Notes: generated by a model from the letters alone, not told the origin. DNA of 64,000 nucleotides from Burkholderia arboris (GCF_902499125.1 NZ_CABVPX010000020.1:87392-151391); one strand, 5' to 3'; shown: positions 42,854 through 54,018, counted from the stretch's first letter. Program-made: numbers and translations.

Positions 42854-44086
42854 GTGAGCCGCCGTCGTGTTGTCGTTACAGGCCTGGGGCTGATTTCGCC
42901 TGTTGGCAATAGTGTTGCCGACGGCTGGGCCAATCTCGTCGCCGGCAAGTCCGGCATCGCCACCGTCACGAAGTTCGATTCGTCGAACCTCGCCGTCCAT
43001 TTCGCGGGCGAAGTGAAGGGTTTCAACGCCGAGGAATACATCCCGGCGAAAGAAGCCCGGAGCATGGATACGTTCATCCATTACGGCATCGCCGCCGGCG
43101 TCCAGGCCATCAAGGACAGCGGGCTGGAAGTGACCGAAGCCAACGCGGAACGCATCGGCGTGATGGTCGGTTCCGGCATCGGCGGCCTGCCGATGATCGA
43201 AGATACGCACCAGACCTACGTCGATCGCGGCCCGCGCCGGATTTCGCCGTTCTTCGTGCCGGGTTCGATCATCAACATGATCTCGGGCCACCTGAGCATC
43301 ATGTTCGGCCTGAAAGGCCCGAACCTCGCGGCCGTGACCGCCTGCACGACCGGCCTGCACAGCATCGGCCTCGCCGCGCGCCTGATCCAGGCCGGCGACG
43401 CCGACGTCATGGTCGCGGGCGGCGCCGAATCGACGGTGTCGCCGCTCGGTATCGGCGGTTTCGCGGCAGCGCGCGCGCTGTCGACCCGCAACGACGATCC
43501 GGCCGCGGCTTCCCGTCCGTGGGACAAGGATCGTGACGGCTTCGTGCTGGGCGAGGGCGCGGGCGTGATGGTGCTCGAAGAGTACGAGGCGGCGAAGGCA
43601 CGCGGGGCCAAGATCTACGCGGAAGTCTCGGGCTTCGGCATGACGGGCGACGCGTACCACATGACCGCGCCGAACATGGACGGCCCGCGCCGCTGCATGG
43701 TCGCGGCACTGCGCGACGCCGGCGTGAATGCCGACGAGGTCCAGTACCTGAACGCGCATGGCACGTCGACGCCGCTGGGCGACAAGAACGAGTCCGACGC
43801 GGTGAAGGCAGCCTTCGGCGAGCATGCGTACAAGGTCGTCGTGAACTCGACGAAGTCGATGACGGGTCACCTGCTGGGTGGCGCGGGCGGCCTCGAATCG
43901 GTGTTCACGGTGCTGGCGCTGCACAACAACGTGTCGCCGCCGACCATCAACATCTTCAACCAGGACCCCGAGTGCGATCTCGATTACTGCGCGAACACCG
44001 CGCGTGACATGAAGATCGACGTCGCCGTGAAGAACAACTTCGGCTTCGGCGGTACCAACGGCACGCTGGTGTTCAAGCGCGTCTGA
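42854..44086 (+). CDS. fabF: 3-oxoacyl-ACP synthase II
   Basis: An elongating condensing enzyme, also needed for vaccenate synthesis and temperature control of membrane composition. The 410-aa protein starts with GTG at 42854 after AGAGG. The active-site cysteine is in VTACTTGLHSIG, with histidines in NAHGTSTPLGD and the SMTGHLLGGAGG region. NFGFGGTNGTLVF ends the family core. Nothing but a few bases separates it from the next gene. Confidence 0.97.
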   Translation: MSRRRVVVTGLGLISPVGNSVADGWANLVAGKSGIATVTKFDSSNLAVHFAGEVKGFNAEEYIPAKEARSMDTFIHYGIAAGVQAIKDSGLEVTEANAERIGVMVGSGIGGLPMIEDTHQTYVDRGPRRISPFFVPGSIINMISGHLSIMFGLKGPNLAAVTACTTGLHSIGLAARLIQAGDADVMVAGGAESTVSPLGIGGFAAARALSTRNDDPAAASRPWDKDRDGFVLGEGAGVMVLEEYEAAKARGAKIYAEVSGFGMTGDAYHMTAPNMDGPRRCMVAALRDAGVNADEVQYLNAHGTSTPLGDKNESDAVKAAFGEHAYKVVVNSTKSMTGHLLGGAGGLESVFTVLALHNNVSPPTINIFNQDPECDLDYCANTARDMKIDVAVKNNFGFGGTNGTLVFKRV

Positions 44087-44097
44087 CGCTGAATCGC

Positions 44098-44562
44098 TTG
44101 ACGAGTCCATTCGATGCACCGGCCGGGCGTCCGCAGCGCTTTGCGTTGCGGGCCTCGGCCGTGTCGTATCTCGTGCTGGCCGCGTTCGTCGCGGCGGCTG
44201 CCGCGTCGGCATACCTGTTCTGGGCGCCGCGCGCGGGCGCTGCTGCCGGCGCAGGCGTGTCCGCCGCGACGGCCGCGCTGCTGGCCGTGTGTGCGGCGCG
44301 GGCCTGCGCCCGCCGGCTGCCGGCCGAGCTGCGGATCGATGCATTCGGGGAGATCGCGGCGTTTGGCCGCACCGGGCGGTTGCTGGCCCGCGGCCGCGTG
44401 ACCGGCCATGCGCACTGGAGCAGCCTGCTGCTGGTGCTGTCGGTCGGGCAGGGCGCCCGGCGGGCCCGGCCGCTGCTGATTCCGGCCGATGCGCTCGACG
44501 CGGCGTCGTTCAGCGCGCTGTCCGTGCTGGCGAGAACCGCGGGCGCGGCGGGGCGGCCATGA
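44098..44562 (+). CDS. YgfX-like small membrane protein
   Basis: A 154-aa protein read from a TTG start 12 bases after fabF. It has two membrane helices (about 20-60) and a soluble C-terminal half ending in RARPLLIPADALDAASFSALSVLAR. That end resembles E. coli YgfX (CptA), which has the order helices, beta domain, then an LWxAADSMD stretch; YgfX inhibits MreB/FtsZ in E. coli. Identification is moderate. Its place between fabF and rpoE is conserved in relatives as far as I know. No SdhE-like antitoxin gene is adjacent. Confidence 0.6.
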   Translation: MTSPFDAPAGRPQRFALRASAVSYLVLAAFVAAAAASAYLFWAPRAGAAAGAGVSAATAALLAVCAARACARRLPAELRIDAFGEIAAFGRTGRLLARGRVTGHAHWSSLLLVLSVGQGARRARPLLIPADALDAASFSALSVLARTAGAAGRP

Positions 44563-44601
44563 CGGCGGCACGGTTACCGACCGTAACCAGCGGTCGGCGC
44601 C

Positions 44602-44627
44602 GGAACGCTACAATGATGCTCCGCGTT
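44602..44627 (+). promoter_or_regulatory. Candidate ECF-type promoter of rpoE
   Basis: GGAAC, 17 bases, CGTT is the common form of ECF sigma-factor promoters and lies 27 bases before the rpoE start, suggesting autoregulation. A sigma-70-like TACAAT (44609-44614) overlaps it. Confidence 0.4.
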
Positions 44628-44653
44628 GCATCCCTAGTTAACGGATTTGTCAG

Positions 44654-45253
44654 GTGAGTGAAAAAGAAATCGATCAGGCTCTGGTCGAACGCGTACAGAA
44701 GGGCGACAAGGCGGCGTTCGAACTCCTGGTCTCCAAATACCACCGCAAGATCATTCGGCTGATCTCGCGCCTCGTGCGGGATCCCGCCGAGGTCGAGGAT
44801 GTGGCCCAGGACGCGTTCATCAAGGCGTATCGTGCGCTGCCGCAATTTCGCGGCGAATCGGCGTTCTATACGTGGTTGTACCGAATTGCCGTCAACACGG
44901 CGAAGAACTACCTTGCGACGCAAGGCCGCCGGGCGCCGACCTCGACCGAGGCCGATGCAGAGGAAGCGGAAACTTTCTCCGACGCAGACCAACTAAGGGA
45001 TATCAACACGCCAGAGTCGATGTTGATGAGCAAGCAGATTGCCGAGACGGTCAACGCTGCGATGGCTCTGCTGCCCGAAGAATTGCGCCAGGCAATCACG
45101 CTGCGCGAGATCGAGGGCCTGAGCTACGAAGAGATCGCGGAAATGATGGGCTGTCCGATCGGGACGGTCCGGTCGCGGATCTTCCGCGCGCGCGAAGCAA
45201 TCGCTGCCAAATTGCGTCCGCTGCTCGATACGCCCGAAGGCAAGCGCTGGTAA
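44654..45253 (+). CDS. rpoE: RNA polymerase sigma factor RpoE (AlgU)
   Basis: The 199-aa ECF sigma factor of the envelope-stress response. Region 2 includes FIKAYRALPQFRGESAFYTWLYRIAVNTAKNYL; region 4 includes LSYEEIAEMMGCPIGTVRSRIFRAREA. The start is GTG. Downstream genes encode its anti-sigma partners and the MucD protease, the same order as algU-mucABD in Pseudomonas. Confidence 0.96.
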   Translation: MSEKEIDQALVERVQKGDKAAFELLVSKYHRKIIRLISRLVRDPAEVEDVAQDAFIKAYRALPQFRGESAFYTWLYRIAVNTAKNYLATQGRRAPTSTEADAEEAETFSDADQLRDINTPESMLMSKQIAETVNAAMALLPEELRQAITLREIEGLSYEEIAEMMGCPIGTVRSRIFRAREAIAAKLRPLLDTPEGKRW

Positions 45254-45339
45254 GCGCCTGGGGTGGAACGACGCGGGTCGGGGTCTAGTTACGGATAGAG
45301 TCGTGAAGTCACGACGGGGTGTGCAAGATGGGGAGCATC

Positions 45340-45963
45340 ATGGGGTCGGTCAATACGCAATCGCAATCGCAGGCGGGCTCGCGCGGCGAGCGCCTTTCCG
45401 CGCTGGTTGACGGCGAAATGTTCGATGGCCCGGACCACGGGCAGTTTCTGGCTGAGCTCGACCGCGCGGACCGCGCTACATGGGCCCATTACCACCTGAT
45501 CGGCGATGCGCTGCGCTCGGACGAGCTCGCGCTGTCGCCCGCGTTGAGCGTCGCGTTCACCGCGCGCATGTCGGCTGCGCTCGAAAGCGAGCCGCACCTG
45601 CTCGCGCCGGCGGCCGCGCCGGTCGCGCGCAAGCTGCTGTCGCTGCGCCGGCGCGTCGTGCCCGCGTTCGCGGTGGCGGCCGCGGCGGCCACGCTGACGT
45701 GGATCGTCGTCCCGCAGATGCAGACGGCCGGTGCCCCGGGCGCCGTCCAGGTCGCGTCGGCCGGTGCGCAGCAAGGCGGTAGCCTGCAGCGCGTGACGGT
45801 TGCGCAGGCATCGGCACAGCCGGGCCTGCAGGACGTCAACATCATTCGCGATGCAAGCCTCGACCAATATCTTGAAGCGCACCAGCAATTCGCGCAGCAG
45901 CCCGTCGTCACGGGTTCGATGCCGCTGATCCGCGCAGCCGTGACCACCACGCCAGGCCAATAA
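45340..45963 (+). CDS. rseA: Anti-sigma-E factor RseA (MucA-like)
   Basis: A 207-aa inner-membrane anti-sigma factor. The N-terminal cytoplasmic region contains the RLSALVDGE pattern, a single membrane helix lies at about 107-125, and the periplasmic part is rich in Ala/Gln/Val. It binds RpoE in the cytoplasm and is cut by proteases under stress. I start it at the ATG at 45340 because GGAG lies just upstream; the ATG at 45328 has none. Confidence 0.88.
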   Translation: MGSVNTQSQSQAGSRGERLSALVDGEMFDGPDHGQFLAELDRADRATWAHYHLIGDALRSDELALSPALSVAFTARMSAALESEPHLLAPAAAPVARKLLSLRRRVVPAFAVAAAAATLTWIVVPQMQTAGAPGAVQVASAGAQQGGSLQRVTVAQASAQPGLQDVNIIRDASLDQYLEAHQQFAQQPVVTGSMPLIRAAVTTTPGQ

Positions 45964-45968
45964 ACCCG

Positions 45969-47021
45969 ATGCGGACATTGCAGTTGAATCACGCCATCTC
46001 CGGATGGAAGCGGCTGCCGGCCCTCCTGCTTTGCGCAGCCGCCCTGTTGTCCGTTCAATCCCTTCCCGCCAGCGCCCAGCAACCGGACGATCCCGTCGCG
46101 ACCCGCAAGGGCGCCGCGGACTGGCTCGACCGCGTCCAGCAGGCGGCGCAGCAGCAGAGCTACGAAGGCACGTTCGTCTACCAGCGCGGCGGATATGTGC
46201 AGTCGTCGCGCATCGCGCACGTCGCGTCCCGCGACGGCGAATTCGAGCGGATCGAGACGCTCGACGGCAAGCCGCGCAAGCTGCTGCGGCATAACGACGA
46301 GCTGTACACGTTCGTGCCCGAGCGCAAGCTGTGCGTGGTCGAACGCCGTCAGACGCGCGACTCGTTCCCCGCGCTGCTCGGCGCGAGCGGCGAGCACGTG
46401 ATGTCCGTCTACGACGCGAAGTCGCTCGGCAAGGACCGCGTGGCCGGGATCGACGCGCAGGTCGTCGAGCTCGTGCCGAAGGATGCGTACCGCTTCACGT
46501 ACAAGCTGTGGGCCGACACGCGCACCGGGCTGCTGCTGCGTTCGCAGACGCTCGATGCGAACGATCACGTGCTCGAACAGATTGCGTTCTCCCAGTTGCA
46601 GGCGGGCGGCGCGAGCGGTGACAAGGCCGCGATCGCGGCCGGCATGCGCAACCTGAGCGGCTGGACGGTCGTGCGGCCGCCGGTCGCGGCGGTCGACATG
46701 GAAGCGCAGGGCTGGCAGCTCGCCCCGAGCGTCGCCGGTTTCCAGAAGATTCGTGAAGTGCGCCGGCCGATGGCTGCGCGCGATGCGGGCGATCCACCGA
46801 TCGCGGTCGATCAGGCTGTCTTCACCGACGGTCTCGCGACGATCTCGGTGTTCATCGAGCCGGCCGAGAAGAATACGCGCAAGGAAGGCGCGGGCAGCAC
46901 CGGTGCGACACACGTTCTCGTGAAGCGCCGCGGCGACTACTGGATCACCGTGCTCGGCGAAGTGCCGCCGGCTACGTTGCAGCAGTTCGCGTCTGCCATA
47001 GAATACAAGGCTTCCAAGTAA
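45969..47021 (+). CDS. rseB: Sigma-E regulatory protein RseB (MucB-like)
   Basis: A 350-aa periplasmic protein with a signal peptide ending in LPASAQQ. The MucB/RseB fold is indicated by the SYEGTFVYQRGGYVQSSRI start and the DGLATISVFIEP late block. It binds the periplasmic part of RseA and protects it from proteolysis until envelope damage or mislocalised LPS signals. It follows rseA by five bases. Confidence 0.93.
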   Translation: MRTLQLNHAISGWKRLPALLLCAAALLSVQSLPASAQQPDDPVATRKGAADWLDRVQQAAQQQSYEGTFVYQRGGYVQSSRIAHVASRDGEFERIETLDGKPRKLLRHNDELYTFVPERKLCVVERRQTRDSFPALLGASGEHVMSVYDAKSLGKDRVAGIDAQVVELVPKDAYRFTYKLWADTRTGLLLRSQTLDANDHVLEQIAFSQLQAGGASGDKAAIAAGMRNLSGWTVVRPPVAAVDMEAQGWQLAPSVAGFQKIREVRRPMAARDAGDPPIAVDQAVFTDGLATISVFIEPAEKNTRKEGAGSTGATHVLVKRRGDYWITVLGEVPPATLQQFASAIEYKASK

Positions 47022-47037
47022 CGCTACGGCTTCCGAC

Positions 47038-48537
47038 ATGATGAAACTCACGCTGCGCAAATGGTTCGCGGCGGCGGCGCTGTCTGCCTGCCTGCCGCTC
47101 GTGCCGCATACCGCGTTCGCCGTGACGGCTCCCGCTGCCAGCCTGCCCGACTTCGCCGATCTGGTCGAAAAGGTCGGGCCGGCCGTCGTGAACATCCGGA
47201 CCACCGCCAACGTGCCGACGAGCAGCGGCCCGCGCGGGATGCTCCCGCCGGGCTTCGACAACGGCGACATGTCGGAATTCTTCCGGCGCTTCTTCGGCAT
47301 TCCGCTGCCGCAGGCGCCCGGCAACGGCGGCGGCAACGGCAGCAACCCGAAGAACGCGCCGGCGCCGGACAATCCGCCCGATACCGAGCAGAACCGTGGC
47401 GTGGGCTCGGGCTTCATCGTGTCGGCCGACGGTTACGTGATGACCAATGCGCACGTCGTTGACGATGCGGACACCATCTACGTGACGCTGACCGACAAGC
47501 GCGAATTCAAGGCGAAGCTGATCGGTGTCGACGACCGCACGGACGTCGCGGTCGTCAAGATCCAGGCGTCGAACCTGCCGGTCGTTGCGATCGGCGATTC
47601 GAACAAGGTGCGCGTCGGCGAGTGGGTCGTTGCGATCGGTTCGCCGTTCGGCCTCGACAACACGGTGACGGCCGGTATCGTCAGCTCGAAGAGCCGCAAC
47701 ACGGGTGACTACCTGCCGTTCATCCAGACCGACGTCGCCGTGAACCCGGGCAACTCGGGTGGCCCGTTGATCAACATGCAGGGCGAGGTGATCGGCATCA
47801 ACTCGCAGATCTACAGCCGCACTGGCGGCTTCATGGGCATCTCGTTCGCGATTCCGATCGACGAGGCGATGCGCGTGGCCGATCAGTTGAAGGCGACCGG
47901 CAAGGTCACGCGCGGCCGGATCGCGGTGGCGATCGGCGAGGTGACGAAGGACGTGGCCGATTCGATCGGGCTGCCGAAGGCCGAAGGCGCGCTGGTCAGC
48001 AGCGTCGAGCCGGGCGGCCCGGCCGACAAGGCGGGTATCCAGCCGGGCGACATTATCCTGAAGTTCAACGGCCGTTCGGTCGATACGGCGTCGGATCTGC
48101 CGCGCATGGTCGGCGACACGAAGCCCGGCGCGAAGGCGACGGTCAGCGTGTGGCGCAAGGGTCAGGCACGCGATCTGCCGATCACGATCGCGGAGACGCC
48201 GGCCGAGTCGACGGCGAAGGCCGAGCAGCGCAAGAACGTGCCGCAGAAGCCGCGCCAGACCAATTCGCTCGGCCTGACGGTCAGCGACCTGACGGCCGAT
48301 CAGATGAAGACGCTGAAGTTGAAGAACGGCGTGCAGATCGACGGTGTCGACGGTCCGGCCGCGCGTGCAGGCCTGCAGCGCGGCGACATCGTGCTGCGCG
48401 TCGGCGACACCGACATCACGAACGCGAAGCAGTTCGCCGACGTGACGGCGCAGCTCGATCCGCAGAAGGCGGTCGCGGTGCTCGTGCGGCGTGGCGACAA
48501 CACGCAGTTCGTGCCCGTGCGGCCGCGCCAGAAGTAA
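47038..48537 (+). CDS. mucD: Periplasmic serine protease MucD (DegP/Do-like)
   Basis: A 499-aa protease/chaperone. The signal peptide ends near HTAFA. The catalytic triad is His139 (TNAHVV), Asp169 (DRTDVAV) and Ser240 (NPGNSGGP). Two PDZ domains follow (about 290-380 and 410-495). It degrades misfolded envelope proteins. A Gly/Asn/Pro linker near 92-118 precedes the protease domain. It closes the rpoE operon. Confidence 0.95.
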   Translation: MMKLTLRKWFAAAALSACLPLVPHTAFAVTAPAASLPDFADLVEKVGPAVVNIRTTANVPTSSGPRGMLPPGFDNGDMSEFFRRFFGIPLPQAPGNGGGNGSNPKNAPAPDNPPDTEQNRGVGSGFIVSADGYVMTNAHVVDDADTIYVTLTDKREFKAKLIGVDDRTDVAVVKIQASNLPVVAIGDSNKVRVGEWVVAIGSPFGLDNTVTAGIVSSKSRNTGDYLPFIQTDVAVNPGNSGGPLINMQGEVIGINSQIYSRTGGFMGISFAIPIDEAMRVADQLKATGKVTRGRIAVAIGEVTKDVADSIGLPKAEGALVSSVEPGGPADKAGIQPGDIILKFNGRSVDTASDLPRMVGDTKPGAKATVSVWRKGQARDLPITIAETPAESTAKAEQRKNVPQKPRQTNSLGLTVSDLTADQMKTLKLKNGVQIDGVDGPAARAGLQRGDIVLRVGDTDITNAKQFADVTAQLDPQKAVAVLVRRGDNTQFVPVRPRQK

Positions 48538-48544
48538 CGCGCCG

Positions 48545-48781
48545 ATGTTCACGCTCTACGGCCGCGGCTGGTGCCACCTGTGCGACGACATGCGCGACGC
48601 ACTGGCGCCGGTGGCGGCCGAATTCGGCGTCGTGGTCGAATACGTCGACATCGATGCGGATGCGGCGCTGGTTGCCCGTTATGACGAGGACGTGCCCGTG
48701 CTGTTGCTGGACGGGGCGGAAGTGTGCCGTCACCGGTTCGACGACATGCGGGTGCGCGACGCGCTGGCAGCCCGGCGCTGA
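48545..48781 (+). CDS. Glutaredoxin-family small thiol protein
   Basis: A 78-aa protein (MFTLYGRGWCHLCDDM and onward) with a CxxC active site (WCHLC) and the VPVLLLDG cis-proline region. It is a DUF836-type glutaredoxin-like protein. Its substrate is unknown. It starts seven bases after mucD and likely shares its mRNA. Confidence 0.88.
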   Translation: MFTLYGRGWCHLCDDMRDALAPVAAEFGVVVEYVDIDADAALVARYDEDVPVLLLDGAEVCRHRFDDMRVRDALAARR

Positions 48782-48977
48782 GCCTGGCCAGCCGCCGGCC
48801 GGCGCCGCCTGGCACGGGGCTCGACCCGGGGGCGCCTCCGGCGGGCCGCTGCGCGGCCCGGCGTCCGAAATCCCGCCCGTCGTAAGCCTTTTCGGCTAAA
48901 ATAGGCTGTTTTTTCACCGACTTACAAGGCGTGCTCCGCAGTCGTCGAGCGCGCCTTTTTCGCTTGATCGGCACTGA

Positions 48978-50771
<1,794 letters not shown>

Positions 50772-50787
50772 CAGGACTGTTCCTTTT

Positions 50788-51681
50788 ATGAATTTTGCGC
50801 TGATTCTTTTTGTGCTCGTCGTCGTGACGGGCGTAGCGTGGGTGCTGGACAAACTGGTGTTCCTGCCGCGGCGACGCAAGGCAGCCGACTCGGCGATCGA
50901 GGAGTTCGATCGCCAGCAGTCGCGCATCGACAAGCGTTTCGCGGATGAAAACGCGGTGCAGACGCGTTCGAAGCTGCGTGACGAGAAGCTGCGCCAGCCG
51001 TGGTGGCTCGAGTACACCGCGAGCTTCTTCCCGGTGATCCTGGCCGTGTTCGTCGTGCGTTCGTTCGTCGTCGAGCCGTTCAAGATTCCGTCGGGCTCGA
51101 TGGTGCCGACGCTGCTCGTCGGCGATTTCATTCTCGTCAACAAGTTCGAATACGGGCTGCGCCTGCCCGTCACGAACACGAAGATCACGCAGGGCAGCCC
51201 GCTGTCGCGCGGCGACGTCGTCGTGTTCCGTTATCCGAAGGACGAGTCGGTCGACTACATCAAGCGCGTGATCGGCCTGCCGGGCGACACGGTCGCGTAT
51301 CAGGACAAGCAGCTCACGATCAACGGCCAGCCGGTGCCTGAGACGCCGCTGCCGGATTTCTTCGACGACGAGCGCCAGAATTACGCGAAGCAGTTCGAAG
51401 AAACGATCGGCAACAAGAAGAACGCGATCCTCAACAACCCGGCCGTGCCGCCGTTCGTGATGGGCGCCTACGACTATCCGTATCGCGACAACTGCACGTA
51501 CAACAGCCGCGGCGTGATCTGCAAGGTGCCGCCCGGTCACTACTTCATGATGGGCGACAACCGCGACAACAGTGCGGACAGCCGCTACTGGGGTTTCGTG
51601 CCGGACCAGAACATCGTCGGCCGCGCGTTCTTCATCTGGATGAACTTCAGCGACCTGAAGCGCATCGGTTCCTTCAACTGA
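50788..51681 (+). CDS. lepB: Signal peptidase I
   Basis: The 297-aa membrane serine protease that removes signal peptides. There are two N-terminal membrane helices (about 3-20 and 80-95). The catalytic serine is Ser104 in PSGSMVPTL, and the lysine is in DYIKRVIGLPGD. The late MGDNRDNSADSRYWGFVP stretch is the family box. The ATG at 50788 was chosen over the longer frame. Confidence 0.97.
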   Translation: MNFALILFVLVVVTGVAWVLDKLVFLPRRRKAADSAIEEFDRQQSRIDKRFADENAVQTRSKLRDEKLRQPWWLEYTASFFPVILAVFVVRSFVVEPFKIPSGSMVPTLLVGDFILVNKFEYGLRLPVTNTKITQGSPLSRGDVVVFRYPKDESVDYIKRVIGLPGDTVAYQDKQLTINGQPVPETPLPDFFDDERQNYAKQFEETIGNKKNAILNNPAVPPFVMGAYDYPYRDNCTYNSRGVICKVPPGHYFMMGDNRDNSADSRYWGFVPDQNIVGRAFFIWMNFSDLKRIGSFN

Positions 51682-51698
51682 TCGCAGCCGACTCGCAC

Positions 51699-51733
51699 GC
51701 AATACGCGACGCACGGGCCGCGTCGCGTATTGC
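51699..51733 (+). other. Perfect 14-bp hairpin in the lepB-rnc gap
   Basis: GCAATACGCGACGC and GCGTCGCGTATTGC are exact reverse complements around a 7-base loop (ACGGGCC). There is no T-run, so it is not a classical terminator. It lies about 100 bases before rnc and could be an RNase III cleavage site. Confidence 0.7.
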
Positions 51734-51834
51734 CGAACTACTTTAAGAACTGGCGGTAACACCGCCTCGTCACGCCTTTTCGTGTCCGGCCGAGCCGTTT
51801 CGGCCCGACCGGCGCCCGCGTTATACTCCTGCAC

Positions 51835-53058
51835 ATGCCCCTATCCCAGTTGGAAAGCCGGCTGCGCTACGAATTTCGCAATGCGGAATTGTTGCGCCAG
51901 GCTTTGACCCATCGCAGTCACAGTGCCACGCACAACGAACGGCTCGAGTTTCTCGGCGACTCCGTTCTGAATTGCGCGGTGGCCGCCCTTTTGTTCCAGC
52001 GTTTCAGCAAGCTGGACGAAGGCGATCTGTCGCGCGTACGCGCCAATCTCGTCAAGCAGCAGTCGCTGTACGAAATTGCTCAGGCCCTGAATATTTCGGA
52101 CGGACTGCGGCTGGGCGAGGGCGAGCTGCGCAGTGGCGGGTTCCGGCGCCCGTCGATCCTCGCGGACGCGTTCGAAGCCATCATCGGGGCCGTGTTCCTC
52201 GATGGCGGCTTCGAAGCCGCCCAAGGGGTCATCAAGCGCCTCTACATCCCGATTCTCGACCACATCGATCCGCGCACGCTCGGCAAGGATGCGAAGACGC
52301 TGCTGCAGGAATACCTGCAGGGGCACAAGATCGCACTGCCGACCTACACGGTCGTCGCCACGCATGGTGCGGCGCACAATCAGCAGTTCGAGGTTGAATG
52401 CACGGTGCCGAAGCTGGACGTGAAGGTCTCGGGCTCCGGCGCGAGCCGGCGCGCGGCCGAGCAGGCCGCCGCGAAGAAGGCGCTCGACGAAGTGATGGCC
52501 GCCGCGCCGATGCTGGCCGCGAAGCCGAAGCGCTCGAAAAACGCGCGCGGATCGAAGCATGCCGAGCCTGAGATCGTGCCGGGCGTGAAGGGGGTGCAGG
52601 AAGCACTCGACTTGCGCTCGCCCGAGCGGAAGGAACGCGCGGCTGCACGCGAGGCCAGGGCGGCCGCCGGTGCGGCGCCCGCGGCAACGGCTGCGACCGG
52701 CGCCGAGCCGTCCGTCGCGCCGATGGCCGCGATTCGCGCGGCGCATGTCGAGCCGGCTGCCGACAAGGGCGAACGGGCGGCGAAGCCGGCGACCGACAAG
52801 GTGGCCGACAAGCCGGCCGAGCGGCTCGACAAGGCCGTGGAAAAGCCCGTCGACGCCACGCCGCGTGCAGCCGACAAGCCGGCCGGCCAGGCGGCCGATC
52901 CGGCATCCTCGTCCGCCGACAAGTCTTCCGCCGGGTCCGACCCCGCTGCGCGCCCGACCGCACGTGTACGCGACGCCGCTGCACCGGACGCCGAGACGCC
53001 GCCGGGCGGTTCGAGCCTCGCAGCCGCGCAGGCGCGCGTGGCCGATGCCGACCACTGA
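51835..53058 (+). CDS. rnc: Ribonuclease III with long C-terminal extension
   Basis: Cuts double-stranded RNA, including rRNA precursors. The nuclease domain (1-150) has the signature ERLEFLGDSVLN; metal ligands are expected at E38, D42, D111 and E114. The dsRNA-binding domain is at about 155-225. Beyond residue 230 the protein continues for some 175 residues rich in Ala, Lys, Asp and Pro with repeats of the DKPA type; E. coli RNase III has only 226 aa. This tail is likely disordered. Confidence 0.95.
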   Translation: MPLSQLESRLRYEFRNAELLRQALTHRSHSATHNERLEFLGDSVLNCAVAALLFQRFSKLDEGDLSRVRANLVKQQSLYEIAQALNISDGLRLGEGELRSGGFRRPSILADAFEAIIGAVFLDGGFEAAQGVIKRLYIPILDHIDPRTLGKDAKTLLQEYLQGHKIALPTYTVVATHGAAHNQQFEVECTVPKLDVKVSGSGASRRAAEQAAAKKALDEVMAAAPMLAAKPKRSKNARGSKHAEPEIVPGVKGVQEALDLRSPERKERAAAREARAAAGAAPAATAATGAEPSVAPMAAIRAAHVEPAADKGERAAKPATDKVADKPAERLDKAVEKPVDATPRAADKPAGQAADPASSSADKSSAGSDPAARPTARVRDAAAPDAETPPGGSSLAAAQARVADADH

Positions 53059-53118
53059 ATTGCCCAGCGATCGTGCCGCGCGCCGCGCGGCCGTTTCCGA
53101 ACCTGTCTCCCAAACGAT

Positions 53119-54018
53119 ATGAACACTCCCGCTCCTACCGGCTTCCGTTGCGGCATGATCGCGATCGTGGGCCGCCCGAACGTCGGCAAGTCGACGTTGA
53201 TGAACGCACTCGTCGGCCAGAAGATCAGCATCACGTCGCGCAAGGCGCAGACGACCCGCCACCGCATCACCGGCATCAACACGTTCGACGACGCGCAATT
53301 CGTGTTCGTCGACACGCCGGGCTTCCAGACCCGTCACAGCACCGCGCTGAACCGTTCGCTGAACCGCGCGGTCACGTCGACGCTGACGTCGGTCGACGTG
53401 ATCCTGTTCGTGATCGAGGCCGGCCGCTTCGGGCCCGACGACCAGAAGGTGCTCGACCTGATCCCGCCCGGCATGCCGACGCTGCTGATCACGAACAAGA
53501 TCGACCGGGTGGCCGACAAGGCCACGCTGTATCCGTTCATGCAGAAAATGAACACGCTGCGCGAATTCGCCGAGCTCGTGCCGCTGTCGGCGCAGCAGCC
53601 GGACGACATCAAGCGGCTGCTGGAGACGATCAAGCCGTACCTGCCGGAAGGCCAGCCGATCTACGGCGAGGACGAGCTGACCGACCGCAGTTCGCGTTTT
53701 CTCGCGGCTGAAATCCTGCGCGAGAAGGTGTTCCGCTGGACCGGCGACGAACTGCCGTACACGAGCACCGTCGTGATCGACAAGTTCGAGGAAGAAGGGC
53801 GGCTGAAGCGCATCTTCGCGACGATCCTCGTCGAACGCGATTCGCACAAGGCGATGGTGATCGGCAAGAAGGGCGAGAAGCTCAAGCAGATCAGCACCGA
53901 GGCGCGGATGGACATGGAAAAGCTGTTCGACGGCCCCGTGTATCTCGAGACCTTCGTGAAGGTGAGAAGCGGCTGGGCAGACAACGAGGCCGGACTGCGC
54001 GCCTATGGGTACGAATGA
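53119..54018 (+). CDS. era: GTPase Era
   Basis: Essential 16S rRNA-binding GTPase of 30S maturation. 299 aa: G1 GRPNVGKSTLMNALVG, G2 region TTRHRI, G3 DTPGF, G4 TNKID, then a C-terminal KH domain with the GKKGEKLKQI loop. The last 14 bases overlap the recO start. Confidence 0.98.
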   Translation: MNTPAPTGFRCGMIAIVGRPNVGKSTLMNALVGQKISITSRKAQTTRHRITGINTFDDAQFVFVDTPGFQTRHSTALNRSLNRAVTSTLTSVDVILFVIEAGRFGPDDQKVLDLIPPGMPTLLITNKIDRVADKATLYPFMQKMNTLREFAELVPLSAQQPDDIKRLLETIKPYLPEGQPIYGEDELTDRSSRFLAAEILREKVFRWTGDELPYTSTVVIDKFEEEGRLKRIFATILVERDSHKAMVIGKKGEKLKQISTEARMDMEKLFDGPVYLETFVKVRSGWADNEAGLRAYGYE

